64,000 nt of DNA, from positions 434,001 to 498,000 of the forward strand of contig NZ_JAFCKT010000002.1 of the NCBI RefSeq assembly GCF_018129985.1, in the 5' to 3' direction. Each line of letters begins with the position of its first letter. The first letter of the stretch is position 1. The notes under the pieces are model-generated. The model saw only the letters and a list, made by a program, of their open reading frames with translations. It had not been told where the DNA came from and did no database searches. Position numbers and translations under genes: made by a program. Shown one piece after another: positions 55,207-64,000 of the stretch. The stretch is from Bradyrhizobium sp. SZCCT0148 (GTDB lineage Bacteria > Pseudomonadota > Alphaproteobacteria > Rhizobiales > Xanthobacteraceae).

Positions 55207-55925
55207 TGATGCGCCTCCAGGCTCAGGCCGAGCAGCCGCTCCTGCAGCGGCACGTCGGCGGCAAGCGCCGCCATCGCGCCGCGATGGACGATGGTGCCGT
55301 TGTCCATCACCAGCACGTTGTCGCCGAGCTCGCGGGCGGCAAAGAAATTCTGTTCGACCATAAGGATCGTCGCGCCCTTGCGCTTGATCTCCTTCAGGCA
55401 CTCGATCAGCGCCATCACGATCGCAGGCGCCAACCCCTTGGTCGGCTCGTCGATCAGCAAGAGCTTGCGCGGCTCGATGATGGCGCGCGCGATCGACAGC
55501 ATCTGCTTCTGTCCGCCCGAGAGGCTTCCCGCCCGCGACAGCCAGAACCGGCGCAGCGCCGGAAAGAAGCCGAAGATCCATTCCAGCTGCGTGTCGTCCA
55601 TCGGCGCGTCGCGGGCTGCCAGCACCAGGTTTTCCTTCACGGTGAGATCGGAAAACACCGCCATGCTCTCCGGCACGTAGCCGACGCCGAGCCGCGCGAT
55701 ATCAGGCGTGGCGCGGCTCTCGATACGCTCGCCGGAGAGGCTGATCTCGCCGCTGGATGCATGCCACAGGCCCATGATGGTGCGCAGCGTCGTGGTCTTG
55801 CCGGCGCCGTTGCGCCCCAGCAGCATCGTGACCTGTCCCTGCGGGACGGTGAGGTCGATGCCCTGGAGGATGTGGTAGCGGCCGATATGGGTATGCACGC
55901 CGGAGAGTTTCAGGAGATCGGTCAT
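55203..55925 (-). CDS. livF: Branched-chain amino acid ABC transporter ATP-binding protein LivF
   Basis: A 240-residue ABC ATPase. Walker A is LLGRNGAGKTTTLRTIMGL, the signature is RAGSLSGGQKQMLSIARAII, Walker B is PRKLLLIDEPTKGLAP and the switch His is in TILMVEQNFFAA (Glu/Asn instead of His, normal for LivF). ATG overlaps the livG stop (ATGA). Drives uptake with LivG. Confidence 0.96.
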   Translation of the reverse strand: MTDLLKLSGVHTHIGRYHILQGIDLTVPQGQVTMLLGRNGAGKTTTLRTIMGLWHASSGEISLSGERIESRATPDIARLGVGYVPESMAVFSDLTVKENLVLAARDAPMDDTQLEWIFGFFPALRRFWLSRAGSLSGGQKQMLSIARAIIEPRKLLLIDEPTKGLAPAIVMALIECLKEIKRKGATILMVEQNFFAARELGDNVLVMDNGTIVHRGAMAALAADVPLQERLLGLSLEAHQ

Positions 55926-56698
55926 GCCGCGCTCTCTCCGGCGGTCTTGGGCGCAACGCCGAGATAGGCCTCCTGCACGATCGGCGAGGCAATCACCTCG
56001 GCGGGCGGGCCGTCGGCGACGAGTTGCCCGTTATGCAGCACGATGATGCGGTCGGCGAGCGAACGCACCACGTCCATCTTGTGCTCGACCAGGAGGATGA
56101 TCTTGCTCGTGTCCTGCTTGAGCTGCGCGATCAGGTTGAGCACGACAGGCACCTCGTCGATGCTCATGCCGGCGGTGGGCTCGTCGAACATGAAGACTTT
56201 CGGCTCCAGCGCGATCATCAGGGCGACCTCGAGCTTGCGCTGGTCGCCATGCGACAGCGCAGTCGCGGCGACGCCGCGGCGGCTGCCGAGCGCGACCTGG
56301 TCGAGGATGGCGTCGGCGCGTGCGATCAGGTCGCGACGAACCATCCAGGGCCGCAGCATGTCGTAGTGGGTGCCGTTCGCCGCCTGCACCGCGAGACGGA
56401 CGTTCTCTTCCACGGTGAGGTTCGGAAACAGGTTGGTCAGCTGGAACGCGCGTCCGAGGCCCGCGCGGGTCCGCAGCGGCGCGGAGTGCTGGGTGATGTC
56501 GGTGCCGTCGAACAGGATGCTGCCGTTCGAGGCGCGCAGCTGGCCCGAGATCAGGTTGAAATAGGTGGTCTTGCCGGCGCCGTTCGGCCCGACAATCGCG
56601 GTGAGCTCGCCCGGACGGAACGTGCACGAGACGTTGTTGACCGCGACATGGCCGCCGAAGCGGATGGTGAGATCGCGGGTTTCGAGGGTGAGCGTCAT
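55922..56698 (-). CDS. livG: Branched-chain amino acid ABC transporter ATP-binding protein LivG
   Basis: A 258-residue ABC ATPase. Walker A is IVGPNGAGKTTYFNLISGQL. The divergent signature region is ATALSHGDQRKLEVALMIAL, Walker B is PKVFMFDEPTAGMSIDEV and the switch His is in ILLVEHKMDVVRSLADRI. The LivG-specific C-terminal SPIVQEAYLG motif is present (SPIVQEAYLGVAP). First of the four translationally overlapping genes livG-livF-livH-livM, following livK after a repeat element. Confidence 0.96.
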   Translation of the reverse strand: MTLTLETRDLTIRFGGHVAVNNVSCTFRPGELTAIVGPNGAGKTTYFNLISGQLRASNGSILFDGTDITQHSAPLRTRAGLGRAFQLTNLFPNLTVEENVRLAVQAANGTHYDMLRPWMVRRDLIARADAILDQVALGSRRGVAATALSHGDQRKLEVALMIALEPKVFMFDEPTAGMSIDEVPVVLNLIAQLKQDTSKIILLVEHKMDVVRSLADRIIVLHNGQLVADGPPAEVIASPIVQEAYLGVAPKTAGESAA

Positions 56699-56747
56699 TG
56701 GTCTGGCAAATGGTGAGAGGGCGATGTTTCCGCGATCACACTGCGCC

Positions 56748-56850
56748 CCCTCCCCCGGTTGCGGGGGAGGGCCGGGGAGAGGGTGTCTCCGCAGGCGAGA
56801 ACCCCAAGAGGATGGAGCCCTCTCCCGGCCTCTCCCGCAAGCGGGAGAGG
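56748..56850. repeat. Hairpin repeat element between livK and livG
   Basis: CCCTCCCCC-GGTTGC-GGGGGAGGG (56748-56771) and CCTCTCCCGC-AA-GCGGGAGAGG (56829-56850) are two strong hairpins in the 163-bp gap between livK's stop and livG's start. They belong to the CTCTCCC repeat family. They may protect the upstream livK mRNA end, as REP elements do in malEFG (analogy). Confidence 0.8.
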
Positions 56851-56861
56851 TGAAGAAGCAC

Positions 56862-58049
56862 TCAGCGCTTGTTCTTGATCGGAACGTCCATGTCCTCGAT
56901 CTTCAGCTCGCGCACCGGCTCGAGGATCGCCCAGGCGACGTTCGGGTCGACCTTGACCTTGAAGTGATACATGCTCTGCAGCGCCTGATGGTCTTCCTTC
57001 CGGAACACCATCTTGCCCTTTGGCGTGTCGAACTCCAGGCCTTCCATCGCGGTGATCAGCTTCTCGCTGTCGGTCGACTTCGCCTTGGTGACGGCGGCGA
57101 CGACGGACATCGCGGCGGCAAAACCACCCGCGGTGAAGAAGTCCGGCGGCGCATTGAAGCGCTTCTGGTGCTCGGCGACCAGCCAGTCGTTCACCGGGTT
57201 CTTCGGGATCTCGTAGTAGTAATAGGTCGCGCCCTCCATGCCCGGCAGGCCCTTATAGGCGGCGAGCGCCGGCAGGATATTGCCGCCGGTGGAAAGCTCG
57301 ATGCCGTAGCGCTTCGGGTCCATGTCCTGGAGCTTGGCCAGCGGATTGCCGGCGCCGGCCCAGATCACCCAGATCACCTTGCGGCCCGGCTTGTCCTTCA
57401 GCGCGTCGAACAGGCGCTGGCCGACCGCGGTGAAGTCGGTGGTCGAGGTCGGGGCATATTCTTCGGCGGCGAGCGTCGCGCCGGTCTTGGCCAGTGCCTC
57501 CTTGAAGGCGGCGACGCCATCGCGGCCGAACGCGTAGTCCTGTGCCAGCGTTGCGACGGTGACACCCTGCTTGCCGATCGCGACCGCATTGGAGATCGCG
57601 TCCTGCGAGGAGTTGCGCGCGGTGCGGAAGATGTAGCGATTCCACTTCTCGCCGGTAATCTGGTCCGCGACGGCGGGCTCCACGATCAGGATCTTCTTGT
57701 TCTCCTCGGCGACCGGGAGAATGGCGAGCGCCGCGGCCGACGACGTCGTGCCGATCGCGATGTCGGCCTTGTCGTCCTGATAGGCCTCGGCGAGCGCGGC
57801 TTTGGCGAGATCCGGCTTGCCCTGGTCGTCCTTGGCGATGATGACGATCTTGCGGCCATCCAGGGTCATGGTGCCCTTGGTGGCGTATTCGAAGCCCATC
57901 TTCAGGCCGGTCTCGGTCTGCTTGGCGTAGGCCTCGAGCGGACCGGTCTTGCCGTAGATCAGCGCGATCTTGAGATCGTCGGCCTGCGCGAAACTGCTCG
58001 CGGCCAAGCCGATGACGGCTGCTGTGAGAATGAGCGATCGACGCACCAT
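56862..58049 (-). CDS. livK: Branched-chain amino acid / amide ABC transporter substrate-binding protein
   Basis: A 395-residue periplasmic binding protein with a signal peptide (MVRRSLILTAAVIGLAASSF, cleavage after AQA). The ligand-binding fold has LKIALIYGKTGPLEAYAKQT, DDQGKPDLAKAALAEAYQDD, TLAQDYAFGRDGVAAFKEAL and a C-terminal FRKEDHQALQSMYHFKVKV. AAGGAGG lies just before the ATG at 58049. Ligand could be a branched-chain amino acid, amide or aromatic acid. The membrane and ATPase genes livGFHM follow on the same strand. Confidence 0.95.
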   Translation of the reverse strand: MVRRSLILTAAVIGLAASSFAQADDLKIALIYGKTGPLEAYAKQTETGLKMGFEYATKGTMTLDGRKIVIIAKDDQGKPDLAKAALAEAYQDDKADIAIGTTSSAAALAILPVAEENKKILIVEPAVADQITGEKWNRYIFRTARNSSQDAISNAVAIGKQGVTVATLAQDYAFGRDGVAAFKEALAKTGATLAAEEYAPTSTTDFTAVGQRLFDALKDKPGRKVIWVIWAGAGNPLAKLQDMDPKRYGIELSTGGNILPALAAYKGLPGMEGATYYYYEIPKNPVNDWLVAEHQKRFNAPPDFFTAGGFAAAMSVVAAVTKAKSTDSEKLITAMEGLEFDTPKGKMVFRKEDHQALQSMYHFKVKVDPNVAWAILEPVRELKIEDMDVPIKNKR

Positions 58050-58406
58050 GGTTCCTCCTTGAATGAACTGACTTGAACGAATTGCCTTGGTCACTGCGAT
58101 TTGCACAAGTGTGTAGACATTGCAATTCCACCTTCCGGCGGAGCTCGCATGAAGCCGCATGTGACAGTCCGTTGACGTGTGCCTGCCGCGACCTTGCGAC
58201 GCTTGCGCGTTGCCGCGGCGCGCATCAGCCCAAGCGCTTCCTCGAACATGCGTTTCCTTGGACCGGCCCGGAGCAAGCCCCGCGCCAGATCCGGAGCCTG
58301 CTTTGAGAATGGCTGAAAATGCGGCACAAACGCTGAAGTCGCTACAAGCAAACGCCGGCGCCAAGGTGTCCGGAATCCGAGACTTCAGACGCATCAGTCT
58401 CGAAAT
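58050..58406. other. Region upstream of livK, possible operator but no clear promoter
   Basis: A 357-bp gap between the sigma-54 activator stop and livK. TTGCA at 58101-58105 and TGCAA at 58121-58125 form a spaced inverted repeat 52 bp before livK. I looked for a GG-N10-GC sigma-54 promoter on the minus strand. The nearest candidate, around 58120-58135, has wrong spacing, so none is called. A plus-strand frame at 58177-58458 is not family-like. Confidence 0.4.
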
Positions 58407-59849
<1,443 letters not shown>

Positions 59850-59945
59850 GACATATCCCGGGGAAGTCAGTCCGTGTAATAGCAAAAAGCCAGCAATTTC
59901 AAAGGGCAGAAATGAAGCGCGGTGAGTGTGGCGGCGGCTTGCTGC

Positions 59946-61691
59946 CTACCTTCGATACCCGCTCGCGCGCGAATAGCCTTGGCGGTTCTGCTGGGTGGGC
60001 CGGCTCGCCACGCTGGCGCGCGACTCGCTCGAGGCCGGTGTCGCGAGCTTCAGCTCCTCCAGGAAGATCGGGCGGGAGAAATAATAGCCCTGCGCGTAGC
60101 GGATCTTGGTCGCGGCCTGGAGATAAGCAAGCTCCTCGTAGGTTTCGAGGCCTTCGGCGATCACAGTCATGCCGAGCGCCTCGCTCAGCGACTCGATCGC
60201 GCGCAGAATTCCCTGGCTGCGCTGACGCTTATGGATATCGGTGATGAAGGAACGGTCGATCTTGATCTCGTCAGCGGTGATGTCGGCCAGTGCCGAAAGC
60301 GAGGAATAGCCGGTACCGAAATCGTCGATCGAGATGCCGACACCGAGCTTGCGGAACATCGGCAGGATCTCGGCCTGGAAGTGATTCTTGGCGACGAAGG
60401 CGTCTTCCGTCACCTCGATCATGAAGCGCTGCGGAAAGCCGGTCTCCTCCAGCGCCCGCGCGAAGCTGCGCATGAACTCGGGATTGCCGGCCTGCTTGGC
60501 CGCGACATTGATGCTGATGGTTGCTTCCGCGCCGAAGGTCTCGTTAATCAAGTCGATCGATTTGACGATCTCGGCGAGCACGAGGTGAGTCAGCTCGTCG
60601 ATCAGGCCGAGCTCGCCGGCGAGATTGATGAACGAGCCGGGCGCCTGGATCACGCCTTCGTCGTCGCGCAGGCGCACCAGGGCCTCGATGCCCTTCACGG
60701 CCTGGGTGCGGATGTCGACCTTGGACTGGAAGGCGCAACAGAAGCGCTTCTCCAGGATGGCTTGCCGCAGCGACTGCTCGATCTTCATCCGCGCCAGCGC
60801 CTCGCGCTCCATGCTGGAGTCGAAGAACGTCGCCGATCCCTTGCCGTCGTTCTTGATGTGGTACATCGCGATGTCGGCGTTCTGGCGCAGCGTCTCGAAG
60901 CTGCGGCCGTGCTCGGGATAGAGGCTGATGCCGACAGAGGTGGAAGCGAAGACTTCCGAATTGTCGATGAAGAACGGTGCCGTCAGCCGCTCCAGCGTCG
61001 ACTGCATGAATTCGGCGACCTCCTCCTGGCTCTGGATCGGCGACAGCAGCAGCAGGAATTCGTCGCCGGAGATGCGCGACAGCATGTCGGAATCGCGCAG
61101 GTCGCGTCCAAGCCGCTTCGACAACTCGACCAGCAGCGCATCGCCGACGGCGTGGCCGTAATAGTCGTTGATGTGCTTGAAATTGTCGACGTCGAGGAAA
61201 GCCAGCGCGAAGCGCCCGCTGCCACGATCGGCCGCAAGCAGGTTGCTGGTGTGATGTTCGATCACGCGCCGCGAGGGCAATCCGGTCAGCTCGTCGAAAT
61301 AGGCCGAGCGGAACAGCTGGTCCTCGAAATTCTTCTGCTCGGTGATGTCGGAGGATGCCGAGATCAGCAGCTCGCGTCCGGCGAGGCGAACGGGGCGATG
61401 GGTCGTGAGCAGCACCTGGCGCGCGGCGCCGTCGTGCAGCGCCTCCTCGGTGACGACTGCCTGGCCTGCGCTCAGCGCCTGGCGGCAGGCTTCGCGGCGC
61501 GGCGCCAGATCGGGCGAGGGACGGCTGCCGTCCATGCCGAGCTGCGCGGCGGCAGCATCGTTGACCAGCAGAAGCTCGCCATGCGCATCCTGCACGGTCA
61601 GGCCGGCAGGCAGCATTCTAACGATTTCCTTGAGAAAGCCGAGCTCGGCTTCAGTCGCGCTGGAATATTGGTTGTCGTTCATAGAAGTCAT
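59946..61691 (-). CDS. PAS-GGDEF-EAL protein with SGDEF active-site variant
   Basis: A 581-residue soluble protein. A PAS domain (GLTVQDAHGELLLVNDAAAA, RELLISASSDITEQKNFED) is followed by a GGDEF domain with SGDEF in place of GGDEF (LSRISGDEFLLLLSPI). An intact RxxD inhibitory site (RDSD) precedes it by five residues. The EAL domain has GIEALVRLRDDEGV, FMIEVTED, IDDFGTGYSSLSAL and VIAEGLETYEE. The NxS motif is NVAAKQ. It may be a phosphodiesterase with a regulatory GGDEF, or bifunctional. The C-terminus is Ser/Arg-rich and unusual. Start at 61691 or 61682. Confidence 0.9.
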   Translation of the reverse strand: MTSMNDNQYSSATEAELGFLKEIVRMLPAGLTVQDAHGELLLVNDAAAAQLGMDGSRPSPDLAPRREACRQALSAGQAVVTEEALHDGAARQVLLTTHRPVRLAGRELLISASSDITEQKNFEDQLFRSAYFDELTGLPSRRVIEHHTSNLLAADRGSGRFALAFLDVDNFKHINDYYGHAVGDALLVELSKRLGRDLRDSDMLSRISGDEFLLLLSPIQSQEEVAEFMQSTLERLTAPFFIDNSEVFASTSVGISLYPEHGRSFETLRQNADIAMYHIKNDGKGSATFFDSSMEREALARMKIEQSLRQAILEKRFCCAFQSKVDIRTQAVKGIEALVRLRDDEGVIQAPGSFINLAGELGLIDELTHLVLAEIVKSIDLINETFGAEATISINVAAKQAGNPEFMRSFARALEETGFPQRFMIEVTEDAFVAKNHFQAEILPMFRKLGVGISIDDFGTGYSSLSALADITADEIKIDRSFITDIHKRQRSQGILRAIESLSEALGMTVIAEGLETYEELAYLQAATKIRYAQGYYFSRPIFLEELKLATPASSESRASVASRPTQQNRQGYSRASGYRR

Positions 61692-61902
61692 GAATCTTGT
61701 TGTTTCAGCGCGCTTTTGCAATGGACGCGATCTTGCGCGGTTCCCTCTTAAGTTTGGTTAAGGGGTACGGAGAAATACGGGGCTGTTTGGGGAGAAACTT
61801 GCGGCGATGCGACGCGCGCCGACCATCGTCATTAACAGAGCGTCAATAGCGCCTGCGAAACTGCGGGCGGCGCGCGGGTCGGCTTTCGCTTGGCGCGCGA
61901 GG

Positions 61903-62871
61903 CTATTCGCTTTGCGGGATGCGGCATTGCATGATGCAATGCAGCCCGGTCTTCATGTAGGAGATCTCGGTCTTGCCGTCGAAGGCCGACAGCGCGGATC
62001 TCAGCAGCTTGGTGCCGAAGCCGGGATCCGACACCTTGTCCACGCTTGGCCCCTCGGTTTCGTCCCAAGTGACAGTCAGGCGGTCGTCGTCGCTCACGGT
62101 CCATGACACCTGCAGCAGACCGCGCGGCGAGGAAAACGCGCCGTACTTGCCCGCATTGGTGGCCAGTTCGTGAAACATCAATGACAGCGTGACCGCGAGC
62201 TTCGGCGGCAGGAACAGCCGATCGCCGTTCAGGGTGAAACGGACATGGCCGTAGGGGCCGAGCTCCGAGATCAGGAGGTCGCGAATGTCACAGCCGGCCT
62301 TGTCGATCCGCGAGATCAGATCGTCGGTCGCGGCCAGCGAGCGCAGACGTGGATCGACCCGAGCCCAGACCAGCGGCTCGTCATGCAGCACTTGATGCAG
62401 CACGGCATGGGCCGTGGAGAGCTTGTTCTTAAGCCGGTGCTGGAGCTCGTCGACCAGCAGCTTGCGATAATCCTCTTCCTCGATCAGGCGCTTGGAGATC
62501 CGGCGCTGCTCCGCCAGCATGGTGCGATAGTGCTCGACGCCCCAGATCGTGAGCGCACAGACCGCCCAATAGAGTGCCAGCAGGGCAAACCGCGCGCGAT
62601 CGGCAAAGGCATCGCCGAAATTCACGACGACGCCAAGCATGCCGCCGACCAGCGCGGTCACGACCCCGATTCGGAAGCCTCCGAACGCGGTGGCAAAGAA
62701 AACGGCCGGAAAATAAGGGGTGAAGTAGACGTCGGGCCGCACATGCGCCAACGCCCAGCGCGTCAGCGTTGCAACCAGCAGGCAAGCCGCGGCAAACGCA
62801 ATGCTCAGACCGAGCGAAGGCGGCGCCGTACCCTGCCAGCCCCTGCGGAATTCCTCGATCAACTTCCCCAT
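61903..62871 (-). CDS. HWE-type sensor histidine kinase with DUF4118-like membrane domain
   Basis: A 322-residue kinase. Four N-terminal helices (LGLSIAFAAACLLVATLTRW, FPAVFFATAFGGFRIGVVTA, LVGGMLGVVVNFGDAF, and FALLALYWAVCALTIWGVEH) resemble DUF4118. The phosphoacceptor His is in DELQHRLKNKLSTAHAVLHQ. The N box is FHELATNAGKYGAFSSPRGL and the G box is DPGFGTKLLRSALSAFDGKT. The His-Arg-x-Lys-Asn box and the WDE motif fit HWE/HisKA_2 kinases, which often act in the EcfG stress or light-response pathways. No response regulator is adjacent. Confidence 0.92.
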   Translation of the reverse strand: MGKLIEEFRRGWQGTAPPSLGLSIAFAAACLLVATLTRWALAHVRPDVYFTPYFPAVFFATAFGGFRIGVVTALVGGMLGVVVNFGDAFADRARFALLALYWAVCALTIWGVEHYRTMLAEQRRISKRLIEEEDYRKLLVDELQHRLKNKLSTAHAVLHQVLHDEPLVWARVDPRLRSLAATDDLISRIDKAGCDIRDLLISELGPYGHVRFTLNGDRLFLPPKLAVTLSLMFHELATNAGKYGAFSSPRGLLQVSWTVSDDDRLTVTWDETEGPSVDKVSDPGFGTKLLRSALSAFDGKTEISYMKTGLHCIMQCRIPQSE

Positions 62872-63050
62872 GCGCAGCCCAGTTGCGATATGCGTTCGAA
62901 AATCGAGCGGCCTGTGAAGATGTTACGCATCCTGCCCGCACAAGCATAGCTTGCCTTGTCGGAGACAGGCAGGGATAGTGGCGCCCGCCGCGATGGCAGC
63001 GGCCGATTTTCGCCAATTGGCATCAAATCGTTCGAAAACAGGAACATTCC

Positions 63051-63890
63051 ATGGGCAGGCTGGACGGCAAGGTTGCAGTGATCACGGGCGCCACGAGCGG
63101 GATCGGGTTGCGTACTGCGGAAGTCTTCGTTGCCGAAGGTGCCAAAATTGTGATCGCGGGGCGGCGTCTACCGGAGGGCGAGGCGCTGGCCAGCCGGCTC
63201 GGCGCCAACTGCGTCTTCCGACAGACTGACGTGACGGTCGAAGCGCAGATGCAGGCGCTGATCGCGCTTGCCGTGGACAGGTTCGGCCGGATCGACTGTC
63301 TGTTCAACAATGCCGGCGGCCCGGCGCAGACCGGCGGCATCGAAGGTCTCGAGGTCGATCGCTTCGACGCGGCGATGGCGACGCTGGTGCGCAGCGTCAT
63401 GCTCGGCATGAAGCACGCCGCGCCCGTCATGAAGAAGCAGGGGGCGGGCAGCATCATCAACAACGGCAGCATCGCCGGACGCCTCGCCGGCTATTCGTCG
63501 TCGCTTGTGTACGGGGCGGCCAAGGCGGCTGTAATCCATCTGACAAAATGCGTCGCGATGGAGCTTGGTGAATCCAACGTGCGCGTCAACTCGATCTCGC
63601 CCGGTGCGATCGCGACGGGGATCTTCGGCAAGGCACTCGGGCTTTCGACCGATGCGGCCGAACAGACACCCGCCATGTTGCGCGACGTCTACAAGAACGC
63701 CCAGCCGATTCCGCGCGCCGGCCTGCCCGACGATATCGCCTACGCTGCGGTGTTCCTGGCAAGCGACGAGTCCAGCTTCGTCAACGGACATGATTTCGTC
63801 GTCGACGGCGCCGTCACCGGTGGCCGCAACTGGACCCAGCAGCAGCAGGGGCTGTCGGCGCTGCGGAAGGCTTTCGACGGAGGCGCGTAA
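63051..63890 (+). CDS. SDR family NAD(P)-dependent oxidoreductase
   Basis: A 279-residue classical short-chain dehydrogenase. The nucleotide-binding motif is AVITGATSGIGLRTAEVFVA. NNAGGPAQTGG is the NNAG motif. Catalytic Ser lies in NNGSIAGRLAGYSSSLVYGA and the Tyr-x-x-x-Lys is YGAAKAAVIHLTK. The C-terminus has AVFLASDESSFVNGHDFVVD GG-type pattern. Cofactor preference cannot be settled. Substrate unknown; divergent from the histidine kinase. Confidence 0.94.
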   Translation: MGRLDGKVAVITGATSGIGLRTAEVFVAEGAKIVIAGRRLPEGEALASRLGANCVFRQTDVTVEAQMQALIALAVDRFGRIDCLFNNAGGPAQTGGIEGLEVDRFDAAMATLVRSVMLGMKHAAPVMKKQGAGSIINNGSIAGRLAGYSSSLVYGAAKAAVIHLTKCVAMELGESNVRVNSISPGAIATGIFGKALGLSTDAAEQTPAMLRDVYKNAQPIPRAGLPDDIAYAAVFLASDESSFVNGHDFVVDGAVTGGRNWTQQQQGLSALRKAFDGGA

Positions 63891-63898
63891 CGGATAGG

Positions 63899-63960
63899 TG
63901 TCGTGCCCCGGACGCGGTGCGGCGCGACCTGCCGCACCGCAGAGCCGGGGCCCATCTCTT
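63899..63960. repeat. GTGCCCCGGACGC-type inverted repeat element
   Basis: GTGTCGTGCCCCGGACGCGG on the left and CGCAGAGCCGGGGCCCATC on the right, with inner GCGGTGCGGC/GCCGCACCGC arms. It follows the SDR gene and continues past this region toward the window end, where no further gene is seen. Confidence 0.75.
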
Positions 63961-64000
63961 CAAAATAAACGCGCTTACGCATCTGGCTCCCGGCTCAAGC

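Noticed and set aside
58115..58140. Sigma-54 promoter before livK
   Set aside because: GC and GG elements are present only with 11-bp spacing, not 10, and other consensus bases are missing.

Overview
The window is about 64 kb of high-GC alphaproteobacterial chromosome. It most resembles Bradyrhizobium or a close Nitrobacteraceae relative. The grounds are the protein style (DUF3551 secreted protein, abundant GGDEF/EAL proteins, Liv and TctC uptake systems), the GANTC-rich dnaA region, and the dispersed inverted-repeat elements in nearly every longer intergenic gap. I see no phage genes, insertion sequences, CRISPR arrays or rRNA genes. The single tRNA is tRNA-Arg(CCG).

The centre is the replication-initiation neighbourhood. 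gyrB, a tandem pair of unrecognised modular secreted proteins, recF, dnaN and dnaA are all on the minus strand. They are followed by a roughly 1.2 kb non-coding dnaA-rpsT interval that I propose as oriC, because it holds degenerate DnaA boxes, eight GANTC sites in 338 bp and AT-rich runs. rpsT closes the block with a strong promoter, a structured leader and a textbook terminator.

Left of this core (1-14.3 kb) are a SulP-STAS-cNMP transporter (cut by the window edge), purC, a pirin, an AraC regulator with a membrane-spanning N-terminus, a serine hydrolase, an MmgE/PrpD protein, a FUSC transporter, an overlapping MATE / DUF2867 / DsbA-like isomerase operon, a MurA whose catalytic cysteine is replaced by aspartate, and a small membrane protein.

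Right of oriC (26.9-46.7 kb) are msrA, a Wza-like export lipoprotein, several hydrolases, a two-subunit molybdenum hydroxylase of isoquinoline-oxidoreductase type, an HD-GYP phosphodiesterase, an acyl-CoA ligase, a TctC-type binding protein and a trypsin-like protease. Next comes a compact cassette of membrane protein, winged-helix regulator and second cis-prenyltransferase, marked by two copies of the same palindrome, ACTTTG-N5-CAAAGT. One copy overlaps the promoter -10 and the other contains the prenyltransferase start codon. This is the best candidate here for an undescribed regulatory system. Small conserved proteins, a metallophosphoesterase and Tag- and DinB-type DNA repair genes follow.

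The last part (47.8-64 kb) has TspO, tRNA-Arg, a translationally coupled pair of c-di-GMP enzymes, a complete branched-chain amino acid/amide ABC operon (livK, livGFHM) with a sigma-54 activator upstream on the same strand, another GGDEF-EAL protein with an SGDEF variant site, an HWE-type histidine kinase and an SDR dehydrogenase. With the HD-GYP protein, four c-di-GMP enzymes lie within about 27 kb.
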